Of a DNA stretch of 64,000 nt, positions 46,831 through 57,853 are shown one piece after another (the first letter of the stretch is position 1; every line of letters begins with the position of its first letter). The notes under the pieces are model-generated. The model made no database searches. It was not told where the DNA came from and saw only the letters and a program-made list of their open reading frames with translations. Source of the stretch: Stictocephala bisonia (lineage: Eukaryota; Arthropoda; Insecta; Hemiptera; Membracidae); assembly GCA_035578905.1 (NCBI GenBank), contig JAQJVL010000568.1:310001-374000 (forward strand). The letters are read 5' to 3'. The translations under genes and the position numbers were made by a program.

Positions 46831-47225
46831 AAATATAGTTATTGATAAAATAATATTGTTATGAATTGAATTAAACTTTATATTTTTAACGTCTGTACGT
46901 ATGGTAATGAATACATTTTTATTTTGATTTTTAATCATACCTGAATATAGAGATAATAAAATTTTTAAGATGCTCAATATAGTCCAAGAAAGTATAAAGT
47001 TATCAAAATAATTCAGGAGTATGTAAAATTATTACTATCCATAAATTTAAATTGCTTTAAATCATAAAAATAACAACTTAACTAATATACTATTAGCTAA
47101 ACATTGTATGTGTTATTCATATAATTTAAAATTATTTTTACCAACCAGAAATTGTTTAGTAAAAAGCAGTCGTTTTAGCTTGAAAGGTACTCAGAATTAA
47201 AAATAGAGATACTCAAACAAGTTAC
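46831..47225. other. AT-rich intron-like DNA
   Basis: Conserved with 9365-9781 in the left arm, including an identical 60-codon frame (46795-46977). That frame is AT-driven and has no splice or domain support. Confidence 0.5.
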
Positions 47226-47363
47226 CTTGAAGGATGAAGATAAAACACAGTCCGTAATAACCGACCATTGAGACCTGAGTCGGGCTGTCCACTGACGCGA
47301 CCTCAATTTGACTCCATCAACATTGAACTGTCCGTGACTTTGTGACATCTGTTTATCGCCTTT
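47226..47363 (-). CDS. candidate 5' exon, right copy (unknown domain)
   Basis: Partner of 9227-9364: 138 bp, phase 0 at both ends, acceptor ATCTCTTACAG, donor CAAG|GTAACT. One residue differs (NVDGVKL against NVDRVKL). Conservation of frame and both splice sites in the two copies is the main support. Confidence 0.45.
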
Positions 47364-48246
47364 CTGTAAGAGATAACTTGTGACTTTACACAAACAAATG
47401 ATTGTATCCCTATAGACGTAAAGTATACTTAATAAATTAAACATATTTGTCAGTATATTTTCCACGTTTGGTGAGAACATAATATTTTAAATTACATCAT
47501 TGTCAAATAACTTTTAAACTATAAACATAATAACTAAATTAAAATATTACGTCTACTAAACAACCAAGCTGGTTCTAATTCAGTTTTTCAATCAAAATGT
47601 ATATTAAGTTCTATCAAAAAGATAATGAACCTAATCAATAATACTGCACTTATAAATACACAGTAATAAAGTAAACTCCAAGTCTTATAAACTCGATAAC
47701 TTTATATATTACTGACAAGATCAAAGATAAAGGTGTACTTTATGATTACCTACTAGTTTTAACCTAGATGTTATGTAGCTCATAAATAAAACGACGAAAT
47801 GATTTAATTTAAACTTTCCTGTACTTTCAATGCTCTCTTTTTAATATTGTTGTGAATAAAGTCAATCCTTGGGATTGTCCGACTTAGTGGGCTTAGTTTT
47901 CAGTGATGGCTCTAAACTAGCAATGACGTAAAAAATTATAATTAATTTACCTGAACATTTTTATAGAGTGAATGGATAGTTTTATATGTATTTAGCTTCA
48001 TACTGACAATTGTATGCTATGTACTACTGTTCCGAAATCAAATATAGTTTTATTTATCAGTATGTCGAAACAGCTTTGCACAGACTTGAGTTTCAAAGCT
48101 TATGTCAGAAATTGGTTAGGAAAGTTAATTAAAATATCGATTAGTGTGTCCGTACATGAATAGGTTACCCTCCTAAGGCAATTATCTAGTGATTTAGCTA
48201 TATGGGAAACAAAAAAGTCAATATTACTGCTTTATTAGCAATATAT

Positions 48247-48541
48247 TGTTACACCATTCCACGTAGGGGGTTCTGTAGCTCAACACGGAATAATAAAACA
48301 CCATCCAGGTAGAAACTAAAACTTTATTTTACAACAGAATGCAATAATATGCCCTACTATATCCACTCTCTTTCACTTCAATTCCGCTGACCGGTCTCCA
48401 CGTGGCACGCCCATTGTTCACCAGATCTTAACGTCACCCTCGACCTCCATACCACGACTCCAACTCCGACTCACGACTGACTTCCACATCCGTGCTCCAC
48501 ATCCTGCAGCTGTCTCCCCACTCCAGGTCGAACACCTTACA
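48247..48541 (-). mobile_element. solo-LTR-like element, right copy
   Basis: Counterpart of 8055-8349 with the same ends and length; see that entry. Confidence 0.35.
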
Positions 48542-49098
48542 TACTACGGGAAATGGGCCCCGTCGTCATGATACGATCATGAAATAATAAAGTATTATTA
48601 TTTATAATGTAGTTATAGCGTTAATCCAAAATGTGTTCTTAGTTTTATCATGCAATAAGTTTATTATTTAACAAAATTAAAATTGCAAAACGACATGTTT
48701 CATTTAGTTTATAAAACCTTAGTAATAAAGCACAATTAACACGCTTCATAACAATTACAAATATTACATATAGTGTTTTTGTACAGGGTCCTTTCAAATT
48801 AAAATCCTTGAGCTTACCCAAAAATTGTATTGTTTTTCAGAGGTAACTGTACTAAATTTTGTGATTCATTAGCATTTATTCATAAAATGAAATAAGTATA
48901 CCATTCTTATAGCTTCTGTAAGGTGTTGAATTCCTAAAATAGTTCCGGGAGATCGTTGTTCCTTTTTTCCATTCTAGAAGGAGAAAAACATCCAACAACG
49001 GAATGAATAACATTGCTAGAACATCGTTTGTATTAAATAACACATGATTCCCAGTATGAATCTATATCGTTGTCATACTCTACTATCTCATACATAAG

Positions 49099-50990
49099 AT
49101 ACTATAAAATTAATGATACATTGTTTCAAAAACAACAAAATATATTACTTTTGTTACTCCTATCAAACCATAAAAATCGTGGATGTGTTTTATGTCTTCT
49201 TTGATTCATAATATTAGTATAGTTACAAAATAAAATACATAGGTCACACTGAAAATTCATTCTATTTATTACAAAAAAATTTTTTATTTTTAATTTTATA
49301 CTATATCAAAAGACTTACTTTACCAAAATGTATTTGCACGTAGTAACACGGGCTTACCATAGGTTCTTACCAAGTATAAATCAGTGGATATACACTTGAA
49401 TAAGCTTTCACACTATACCATATTTATACATATATATATTTTTCTTTTTTTTCATAAAGGGGTAATTAAGATAATCTGTAAACAAATATTTTTCTACTGA
49501 CATTATTTCCTGTTTCTGTTAGAAATGGAGAGGTTTAACAAGATATAATGGATTTCTGTTTGTGTTAAAAGTGATAAGATAATATTATTACTAAACGGTC
49601 TAACAATATTATGACAATTATCAAACGAAATGTAAGTCAATGCCAAATGTTTAGTCTTAAATTAATAAATATACTCATTTATTAAATATTTAACTTAGTT
49701 TTTGTTTTACTTTATGGACTAAGTGCACTTTATGGACTTTATATGTTAAATGTGAATGTACGTCAAAGCGTGCTACTGCTAATTTTATGGCCATAACCAG
49801 TAATATATAAATCATACAACATCATAAACATTGACATTTTTAATTATATAGGGGTTGTCATGTAAATATAATGTACCTAAACAAAGGAACCAAACCTAAT
49901 AATTTACACATTTATTTTAAATATCCAATGATATTTAACCACTTAAATACATTATGTCATTTAAAAACTATAGCAAAAGAATTAATGAGTTAGCTGAAAA
50001 CTAATTAGTTATGTTAATAATAAGTCGAAAACTATTCAGTCACGATTAATGTTTATTTTTATTTTATTAATAAAACTCAATCAGTTTTCAGAACGTGTAT
50101 TTTTAATGCTTAGTTTTATATCATACTAATCTATGAGTGTAAAAAAAGTTATTCCAGAAGTAGCTAATGAAAAATATTTTATATGTGATATTGGTCAATT
50201 CAGTCAGTGATGCTGGTTAATGGCTTATCAAATAAAGTCAAAGGTCTATAATATGGATTATCACTTATTTCATCATCATTGAACTAATAAAAATATGAAC
50301 TAGAACGAATAATTATAACATTTATAGTTTTTGAAGTGATTTTTGTAGAATAATGTTAATACGTAAAGTAAGAAAAACATATTTTTTAAATAAATACGGT
50401 CGGATGGTTAAAATAAAGGCAGCGATAATAAAATATACTAGCTAACGAATTTATTTAGGGTTAAAATACTATTTTAGTTTATTTTATTTGTCTATGACGA
50501 CAGAATAGTAAAATAGTCATAGAAATTATTCAGTAAAATGTTTAAGGCTTAAATGCACAATTTCACGTATAGAATATAAAACTTAAGGACCTAGAGATCA
50601 TGTTGTTTGCTTCTTACCTCCAGAACATCCCAGGTTCGTTTCCTAGAAGAATGGATTATAAAAATCGTCTCTCAAACTATCCAGTCTCATGAGGAAATTT
50701 GGAGTTTATGGATTTAGTACCTTCATAATTACTACCGATATACGTTCTAGGTAACGAACACTGTAATTAAAGATGTAAGGATCAGTAGATACCAGCTAAT
50801 ACTTATGGTTATTGTCGGCATATTCGTGGGTTTTGTTACAGAAATAATCTCGAATCGAGATGGAATAGTTGTTAGTCTGAAGATCTTAGTAGTGGAGTAA
50901 GTTTAAGAATGTTGAGTTTATTCTCCGTCATCCACTCAAATGGAACGGTATGTCAATAATTACTTCTATAAATGAAGACAATTATATGAC
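49099..50990. other. AT-rich DNA, no gene seen
   Basis: Outside the inverted arm. A B-box-like GGTTCGTTTCC at 50634-50644 may mark a tRNA-derived SINE; no matching A box was found at the right spacing. Confidence 0.4.
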
Positions 50991-50995
50991 ATCAA

Positions 50996-51050
50996 CTCAG
51001 TTCGCGTAGTGTAATGGTGAGTAGGAAACTCTCACCTATTTACACCTTGT
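50996..51050 (+). mobile_element. possible tRNA-derived SINE fragment
   Basis: AGTTCGCGTAGTGTAATGGT resembles a tRNA 5' half with an A-box-like TAGTGTAATGG, followed by a short stem-like GGAAACTCTCACC. There is no full cloverleaf, so it is not a tRNA gene. Confidence 0.3.
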
Positions 51051-51056
51051 GAAGTA

Positions 51057-51322
51057 GAGAGCATTGAAAGTACAGGAAAGTTTAAATGAAATCATTTCGT
51101 CGTTTTATTGATTAGGTTCATTAACTTTTTGAAACAACTTAATATACATTTTGATTGAACATCTGAATTAGAACCAGCTTGGTTGTTTAGTAGACGTAAT
51201 ATTTTAAGTTAGTTATTATGTTTAAGTTTAAAAGCTATTTGACAATGCTGTAATTAAAAATATAATGTTCTCACCAAACATGTAAAACATACTGACAAAT
51301 ATGTTTAATTTATTAAATAATT
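51057..51322 (+). repeat. third partial copy of the upstream flank (8757-9160)
   Basis: It matches the left-arm flank before the 9227 exon (GAGCATTGAAAGTACAGG onward to AAATATGTTTAATTTATTAA) but lacks about 149 bp corresponding to 8804-8952; the join is at TTATT present on both sides. It stops before the exon. Orientation is plus, opposite to the nearby genes. Confidence 0.85.
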
Positions 51323-51520
51323 TATCACTTTTTAATAAAAACTAAAACAATAATAACTATTAGATCTTGACGAATAAGTCTTGGATATATAGATATATGT
51401 AATTGGTAAATTTTTATTTTCAAAAATATTACAACGTTATTTCTAAAAAAACTTTTTAGTAACGATATTTCCATTAGAAACAAATTGGAAACGTAAAATT
51501 AAACATATAAGTAAATAATA

Positions 51521-51555
<35 letters not shown>

Positions 51556-52737
51556 CCTTCCTGAGCTTTTAGAACATTATTTATATTAGGTAAGTGTTAT
51601 ATAGGGCCTAATTATTAGATACACTAAAAATAAAGTTGTAGTTTTGCAAATTAGTTTAGGGGTTTTGTTTTGTAATATACAGTACAACGAAAAATATGTA
51701 TTCCTGAGCTGTATAAAGATCTACTATTCATAGAATATGAAATGAGATATTCTAGGTTCATTTCCCCTTGCGTTGAGGTTTAGCTCAATTTTTATTTTTT
51801 TTTTTTTCAAAAACATATCGCTACGAATATAAATTATTCAGGTGGAAACTTAGGTGAATTATTATGGAATTATTATTGTAAGGGTAATGCTATTAAAAAG
51901 TACTTAAGTCACGTATTTGATTTAAGTTTGATATCAAATTTACTTTTTCTGATGTGTATATTTGATGGGATTAGGTTGTACACTGAAAGTCGTGTTTTCA
52001 CAAAATTCTACACTTTCTATTTTAATTTTATCTAAATTTTAGTTATATAAATATTTCTTAACCGGCGAAAGTGCTTTTGATTAAATTAAATTTGAGGATT
52101 GTTATTAAAAGGTTTCTTTCATTGTATAACATTTACTCGTAAAAATGTTTATGGTGGTTAGGTATACGCCATAAAAGTGGTTAGTGTAGTCATAAATATC
52201 TAGTAGCAAGATACGTTTTTACGTCCTCTAACCACACGTACATCTTAAAAAACCCACTAATAGGCTAACAAAGTAACTTATAGAGCGTGAGCAAAGTCCG
52301 TCTTGCGGTGAAGCCGGCCGTCACCACCAAAATGGCACCACGCTTCACTTACCGCCTCAGAATGGAGCATCGAGCACATGGTCTGTATAGGACATATATT
52401 CATAGCTTACATATAATGTAATATATTTTATGTTGAAAATATATGTAAAGGAAGCAAGTCAAACTATAAAGAGCGAACAACATATCATTAGGCTATGTGC
52501 GAACTTCACGTCCGATGGTTTTACATGCCTGAACAAGTGATTGAATCTGTTTTTAAAGTATTTTAATACAAAACTCATATTTTTATAATCCATTAGTTAT
52601 ATCATGTTTGGCAAATAAGAAAGTATTTTTAGTAGCAAGAATAAATTATCAAAATTAAAATGTCGAAATTTTCAGCTAATAATGTATTGTTAGACAATTG
52701 TAGTTCACGACTTAGGATTAATATACAAATAATATTA
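51323..52737. other. AT-rich DNA with (TA)n run and small GC-rich block
   Basis: A (TA)n run lies at 51527-51552. The GC-richer block 52290-52390 is of unknown origin. No gene. Confidence 0.45.
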
Positions 52738-52928
52738 CTATTCTATAAAGTTTTGCTTTATCCAATCCATGTGCATTGACACATTGGTGAAACCACCGAA
52801 GCTATACTTCATCGTATCGTTCTTGTCAAGTTTCATCAGTTTAACACTAACCACCCCAGTTAGGTAGTGAAGTCCACGGTACACCGAGGTGAGTCCTCCA
52901 CCACTGTCTCCTATTTGTACTGCTGAGG
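52738..52928 (-). pseudogene. second ModSP-like gene, catalytic-Ser terminal exon
   Basis: The exon is 191 bp. The acceptor is ACATTTTTAG and it starts CC, completing Ala with the G of the 53696 exon. It reads SAVQIGDSGGGLTSVY, then GLHYLTGVVSVKLMKLDKN, and ends FTNVSMHMDWIKQNFIE. The serine, the GDSGGG signature, Ala189 and loss of Cys191 match the main gene. This exon is itself intact; the call as part of a pseudogene rests on the 55852-56018 exon. Confidence 0.75.
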
Positions 52929-53695
52929 CTAAAAATGTAATAATAATATACATTACAATATATTTAAAAAATTAAGTTTAAAGTACGATTAAACTAAATT
53001 AAAATAAAATAGGAACAATGAAAACTACAGAAGGTCAGAGTAGAGAATATTGTGATAAACGATCTACTATTTTACATTCTTTAATAATACTTTTTATAGA
53101 AAAGGAATATCTTCTAATAATACTAGTTCCAAAATGTAAGTCAAAATATCTATCTTTACTGATTAAAAACATCAACAGCAGAAATTTTGGCTACTTAAAA
53201 AAATATTAATTGATTACTGACAGTAAATTGTAACACATTTTTTTTCTAATAACAAAAACTATTCCATAACAGACTGTTTCTGTCTTTCGTTAGTTAAAAT
53301 CTGATATTCCATCAGTTGCCCAACTTCCAACTCAAGAGGACATTATTGATAGTCCCTACTGATTTCACAAAACTTAACTTGACCTTTTTAATAATATTTT
53401 TAAAATCACAAAATTATCGAAAGAGGCTTCTTTCTGCTATTAATGTGCCTCTCATTGCTATAATCATGAACAAGACTAAATTTCGCGTGATTTTAATATT
53501 TTCATTGTTATGTTTGAGAAGAAAGTTGTATTCAATTTTTTTTTAACTTCCGCAATGTTCCTCGTATTTTTTGTCGAAACAAACAATATTCTTGTTTATT
53601 AGTTCTTTATTTGCTATGAAAAAAATCTGCTAAAAATGTGTAACTACTCTTTTCGAAGTAAATAAAAAAAATATATAATAAATGATTAGTCTAAC
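52929..53695. other. intron of the second protease gene
   Basis: No gene; AT-rich plus-strand frames here are chance. Confidence 0.6.
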
Positions 53696-53872
53696 CTGTA
53701 CCATTTCCCATACAATAATTATCTGGTGATAGCCAGTGAAACGTAGATTTATCTTTGTCAACCATAACAGTTAAACAATCACTGAGGTTCATCGTTGTGC
53801 CAGTAGTGTATAGTAGAGTGTTGCTAAAGTTTGAGCAAGGAAGTACACAATCCTTTGTGTAGCCAAATCCAC
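53696..53872 (-). pseudogene. second ModSP-like gene, penultimate exon
   Basis: The exon is 177 bp (2 + 58 codons + 1). The acceptor is CTCTATAG and the donor ACAG|GTTAGA. It reads GFGYTKDCVLPCSNF, LLYTTGTTMNLSDC, and PDNYCMGNGT. It aligns with the intact 23561-23741 exon through FGYT, the paired cysteines, SDC and GNG. It is single copy here: the tandem array seen in the main gene is absent. Its start lies four bases later relative to the protein than in the main gene. Confidence 0.78.
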
Positions 53873-55851
53873 CTATAGAGATATATAAGTATTACATATT
53901 TTAATATTTAATTTAAAACAATAAAGGGAATCTATTGAAGGCTAAAGATGCTGGATAAAGGTTTTTATAGATTGCCCAGACAGTAAATTATGGGATATGA
54001 GTAATTTTATATTGTACTTAATAGACATAAATGAATAACATTAAATTTAACAATGAACAATGTAGCCATTTACAGTGCATTAAGATGTAACAGGTCCACC
54101 AAATTGATAAACAAATTAATTAATTTAAATAAATAATAAATTGTTGTATTAAAGAAAGGGATATATTTAATTGGAATAAATAAAGAATGTTCAAATAATA
54201 CTCGAAAATCACTATAGACACATGACAGGCCACCCAAGAGGACAGACAGAGGCGTCTATATTAGAAACACCCTGACAGATGTTTTCTAAGAACTCAACAC
54301 AACAATATTCCTGGTTGTGCTCGAGACAAACCGAACACCAACAAAACGGAATATAGTGTTGCGACAGGAGTAGACATGAAAGTCAGTTGGAATTTTCCAT
54401 ATAGCCCCCACCCCGGGACCCAAGCGAACTAAACGTATCGAAAACGAATTAGCAGACGATATGTTGGTGAACTCTCAAAAAAAGGAAGCACGCTATTGGT
54501 TTACAAAATAAAGGAAGGGGAATGCCACGCGGATGACCGAAACCAAGAAACCACGCGCCCTCACCCTCGGCGTCATTCCTGGCACTTACTCCCTAGACGA
54601 CAGACCTACAAGACACCACCACTCCGATGTCCTCGGAACTTCAATTGTTTGAGAGTTTTCAACTAATCGTTTAAGTTTCTATGCGGTATTGTAAAGTAAT
54701 GAAGTGAACCCAGAACGATAGTCATAGTAACAGTACAGTTTTTAAGTGTAATTTTAATCCGAATGTTGAATCGGTGCGCGTAGTTGCTCAACGAGTACCT
54801 CATGTATTACAAGATAAGTCTAGTTTAGAATAAATAATCAAATAATATTTTGATAAATTACATTTATAACAATAATTAAGTAGAATTGGAATTTTATTGT
54901 GACTATTTAAATGAAATTGAGAAACTAATTTTAAATGATCATGTCAAATAAAAATTAATGTTATAAAGTAAATCTTGATTTTTGTATTATACAGCCTCAC
55001 CGAATTACCCATTTTAAAACCCTGAGATAGAGTCAAATAAAATTAAATAAATAATAATTTAATGAATATTTAAATTAAATAAATCAAGAATCTGAATAAA
55101 TGTAACGGACATAAAAGGTCATAAGTTACAAAGACGATCAACTGAAAAGTTAAAAATAAAAACGACTCTAGATTTTACATATATACTATTTATGAAGTCA
55201 ACGAGTTTAAAAATGTTATTTTTAATCAATATATTTGTTTATATAAAAATATAGTAAAGGTTATTATATTTACTTTAGCATTATTTTAAGGCCTCAAAGT
55301 CTTATATGTCCATTTAATAGTCAAATAATGTAATCCTGCTCTTTAACCTATTGCTGGAACATTAAAATACTTATGTTTCAATGTTTTTACCATAAAACAT
55401 GTGAAAAAAATGTCTTGGTATAGAAAACTTCATATGTAGATTCTATATATTATAGAACAGACTATGTGATAAATTAGAAAAAAGTTCACAATTGATACGT
55501 TTACTTAAAGATTAATAAGAAACATTGTAATACCATTTGTAAAAAAAAGTAAATACAATTAATAAAAAATGTGTATTCTCTATATTAAATTGTAGTATAA
55601 TATGTTTTATTATTTTAAATATACAAATGTATTCAAATAGTTAGATTTCAGTAAAAGTTAAATACATTACAACGAAAAATAACTAGTTTGTAGTGGAAAA
55701 TAATATTACTAAAAGCTTTAACGTTTTTTATTATAAAGATATAAATTGAAAATATTTTACGAGTAATATTCCAGTCAGTAGCTTGTATATGTTTATGACT
55801 GATTTTACATATTTATTAATTTTACAATTTAAATTCTATTTGTAATTCAAC
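53873..55851. other. intron with GC-richer insert at about 54190-54670
   Basis: Mostly AT-rich. The block 54190-54670, with CACCCCGGGACCCAAGCG and CCACGCGCCCTCACCCTCGG, stands out in composition and is probably a transposon or LTR remnant; no coding domain was recognised. Confidence 0.45.
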
Positions 55852-56018
55852 CTACATAACTGGTGAGAGTGTCATAGGACGGAAGCTGGTTCAAGTTGTA
55901 ATCCAGGTATCACGTAACTGTTGATGGACACTTTGGAGTCCATTATCACCAGAGCGATGTCGTTGGCATAGTTTGTTGAGATGACCATGTAGCCATCATT
56001 TAATATTATCTTGTTCAC
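55852..56018 (-). pseudogene. second ModSP-like gene, catalytic-Asp exon with 8-bp deletion
   Basis: The acceptor is TGATAAG and the donor TAG|GTTGAA. It reads VNKIILNDGYMVIS, NYANDIALVIMD with the Asp102 box, and SYVIP. The stretch encoding the conserved cysteine (ACL in the homologue) is then cut by an 8-bp deletion, so DYNLNQLPSY is in another frame and the original frame stops after PASVL. Length is 167 bp where 175 is expected. No upstream exons were found before the LINE starting at 56.3 kb. Confidence 0.78.
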
Positions 56019-56352
56019 CTTATCACAGTATTATTATATAAAATCAGTATTATTATATAAAAGTAAACAAGTTATATAAAAATATCTCAACATTTTATTA
56101 TGAACACCATATGCATTGTATACAAAATTTAGCCCATGCTAATATGATCACCATGATCTCGAATACTTAACGTTATTGTTTACTGATACAAAAATCAATC
56201 TGTATAACATATTATTATTTAAACTATGCCACTTTGGAGTAGAGTAAATATTTCTGAAACATTTATTGGCCTTATCTATTTTTCCATCATAAATATATAT
56301 GGTTTATAGTCAATTGATGGTGACAATATTACGGCCTTACCATCCTACGAGT

Positions 56353-56844
56353 ATGGTTAGCAAAATATGCCGTACAGGCTCTTCAACTAAGAGTGGTTCT
56401 AGTGTCGTGCCGGAAACGGTGATTACTAAAGATTTCATTGTGAAAGTTATGGAACAATTTAAACAAGAAGTTTTCAGTGAAATAAAAAATCTGAAAAATG
56501 AAATGTCCGAGTTTTTAACTGCTATTCAGTTTATATCTGATAAATTAGATACTTCCACCGAGTTAATGAAGAAGATCTCAACCGAACTTGAGGACCTGAA
56601 GAAGGAGAATATTGAGCTACGCACCAAGAACACTTCTCTGTCAACTGAGGTGGATGATCTCAAAGAAAGAATGCGATCTCTCGAGCAATACACTCGCAGG
56701 AATAACCTTGAGATCAGCGGTATACCAGTTACAACTAACGAGAATATTACTGAAATAGTGAAATACAGTGAAATAGTGAGCTACCAGGGACAGCTTAATT
56801 GGAAAGTTCAGGGAGAAAAAAAAATCTATGTGCAAGTCAGGTAA
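56353..56844 (+). pseudogene. LINE2 ORF1, coiled-coil RNA-binding-type protein, truncated
   Basis: After a Ser/Thr-rich start the region from residue about 30 to 120 is a heptad-rich coiled coil (ELEDLKKENIELRTKN, LKERMRSLEQ), followed by YTRRNNLEISGIP, a typical L1-type ORF1 motif before the RNA-binding domain. The frame closes at 56842-56844, soon after this motif, so the nucleic-acid-binding part is lost; a frameshift is likely, because HLSPSNKFFLGKLK-like and LFVRKASGE-like pieces continue to about 57010. Confidence 0.8.
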
Positions 56845-57259
56845 ACAGTTCTTTTAATAAACAGAGAGTGTACGACTGTACGTAAGCGAGCACTTGTCGC
56901 CCAGTAACAAGTTTTTCCTAGGCAAATTAAAACAAAAATGCAAGGACATAGGGTACTCTTTTATATGGTGCAGGGAAGGCAAGTTTTTTGTTCGTAAAGC
57001 CTCTGGGGAATAAGCAAAAAAAATAAGTAGTTACGATGAGATGACCAAGCTTAAGTAATTGGTAACATTATGTTGTGTATGAAAAGTTTCAGTTATTATT
57101 TTGTTATTTTTTTCTTTTCCTTATGTCAAACCCCAGTTATAAATCATCTGTATGGTTATTACCAGTGATATAAAAAATATTGCAGACTTAAATGATTTTT
57201 TTCTTCTCCAGAGTAATGATACAATTTTCAGTTTATTGTACACAAATATCTAAAGCCTA

Positions 57260-57853
57260 AGAAAAAACTTTAATATTTTCGTTGCGGAGATTAATAATAT
57301 TCTTCCAATACCAAATTTTATAGTTTTAAGTGAAATTTGGGTAGAATCAGAGGAAATAAATTTGTACAAACTGAGTGGTTATAGTGTGTTTTCCAAATGT
57401 AATCACAATTACAGGGCGGGGTGTATTATGTGTTATGTAAGAGATTCAATTTGCGTTAGAGAATTAGATATAAATATGATAACTGCTGATGCTTTATTAT
57501 TGGATATCAAAATAGGAAATAATTATTTTAAAATTTTATGAATATATAGACTACATGGTTTCACTGAAAATGAATTTTTGCAAGAATTTTCTGATAATGT
57601 CGACAATCTATCCAATAACGTAATAATACTTGGTGATATAAATATTAACACTTTAAATAATACTCTTAACAATCAAAATTATGTAGGCCTACTTAAGAAT
57701 AATGGTTTTGTATCTTTAATTAATTCACCAACCAGGATTACTGAAAACAGTAAGTCCTGTATCGATCACATCTGGATAAGACATAAGAAAATAAATTGCT
57801 TTAAGACCTCAGTTTTTGATATAGGTCTTACAGACCACTGTTTTTGGGTATAA
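57260..57853 (+). pseudogene. LINE2 endonuclease region
   Basis: Fragments read FIVLSEIWVESEEIN (the catalytic Glu in SEIW), YSVFSKCNHNYRAG, then NVIILGDININTL (Asp/Asn), SPTRITENSKSCIDHIW and LTDHCFWV (catalytic His). A stop lies at 57539-57541. Function when intact: nicking target DNA. Confidence 0.8.

Larger units (their letters stand above)
43889..49098 (-). repeat. inverted-repeat pair 2, right arm (partner 7247-13541)
   Basis: Reverse-complement partner of the left arm, from the (TA)n run at its inner edge to CTACTATCTCATACATA at its outer edge. It has fewer minisatellite and 122-bp repeat copies than the left arm. It carries the intact versions of the two upstream exons. Confidence 0.9.

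Noticed and set aside
50996..51050. tRNA gene
   Set aside because: Only an A-box-like 5' half is visible; no anticodon arm, B box or acceptor pairing.
53018..53546. Plus-strand frames of 63 and 76 codons
   Set aside because: They lie in an intron of the minus-strand protease, are AT-driven and match no domain.
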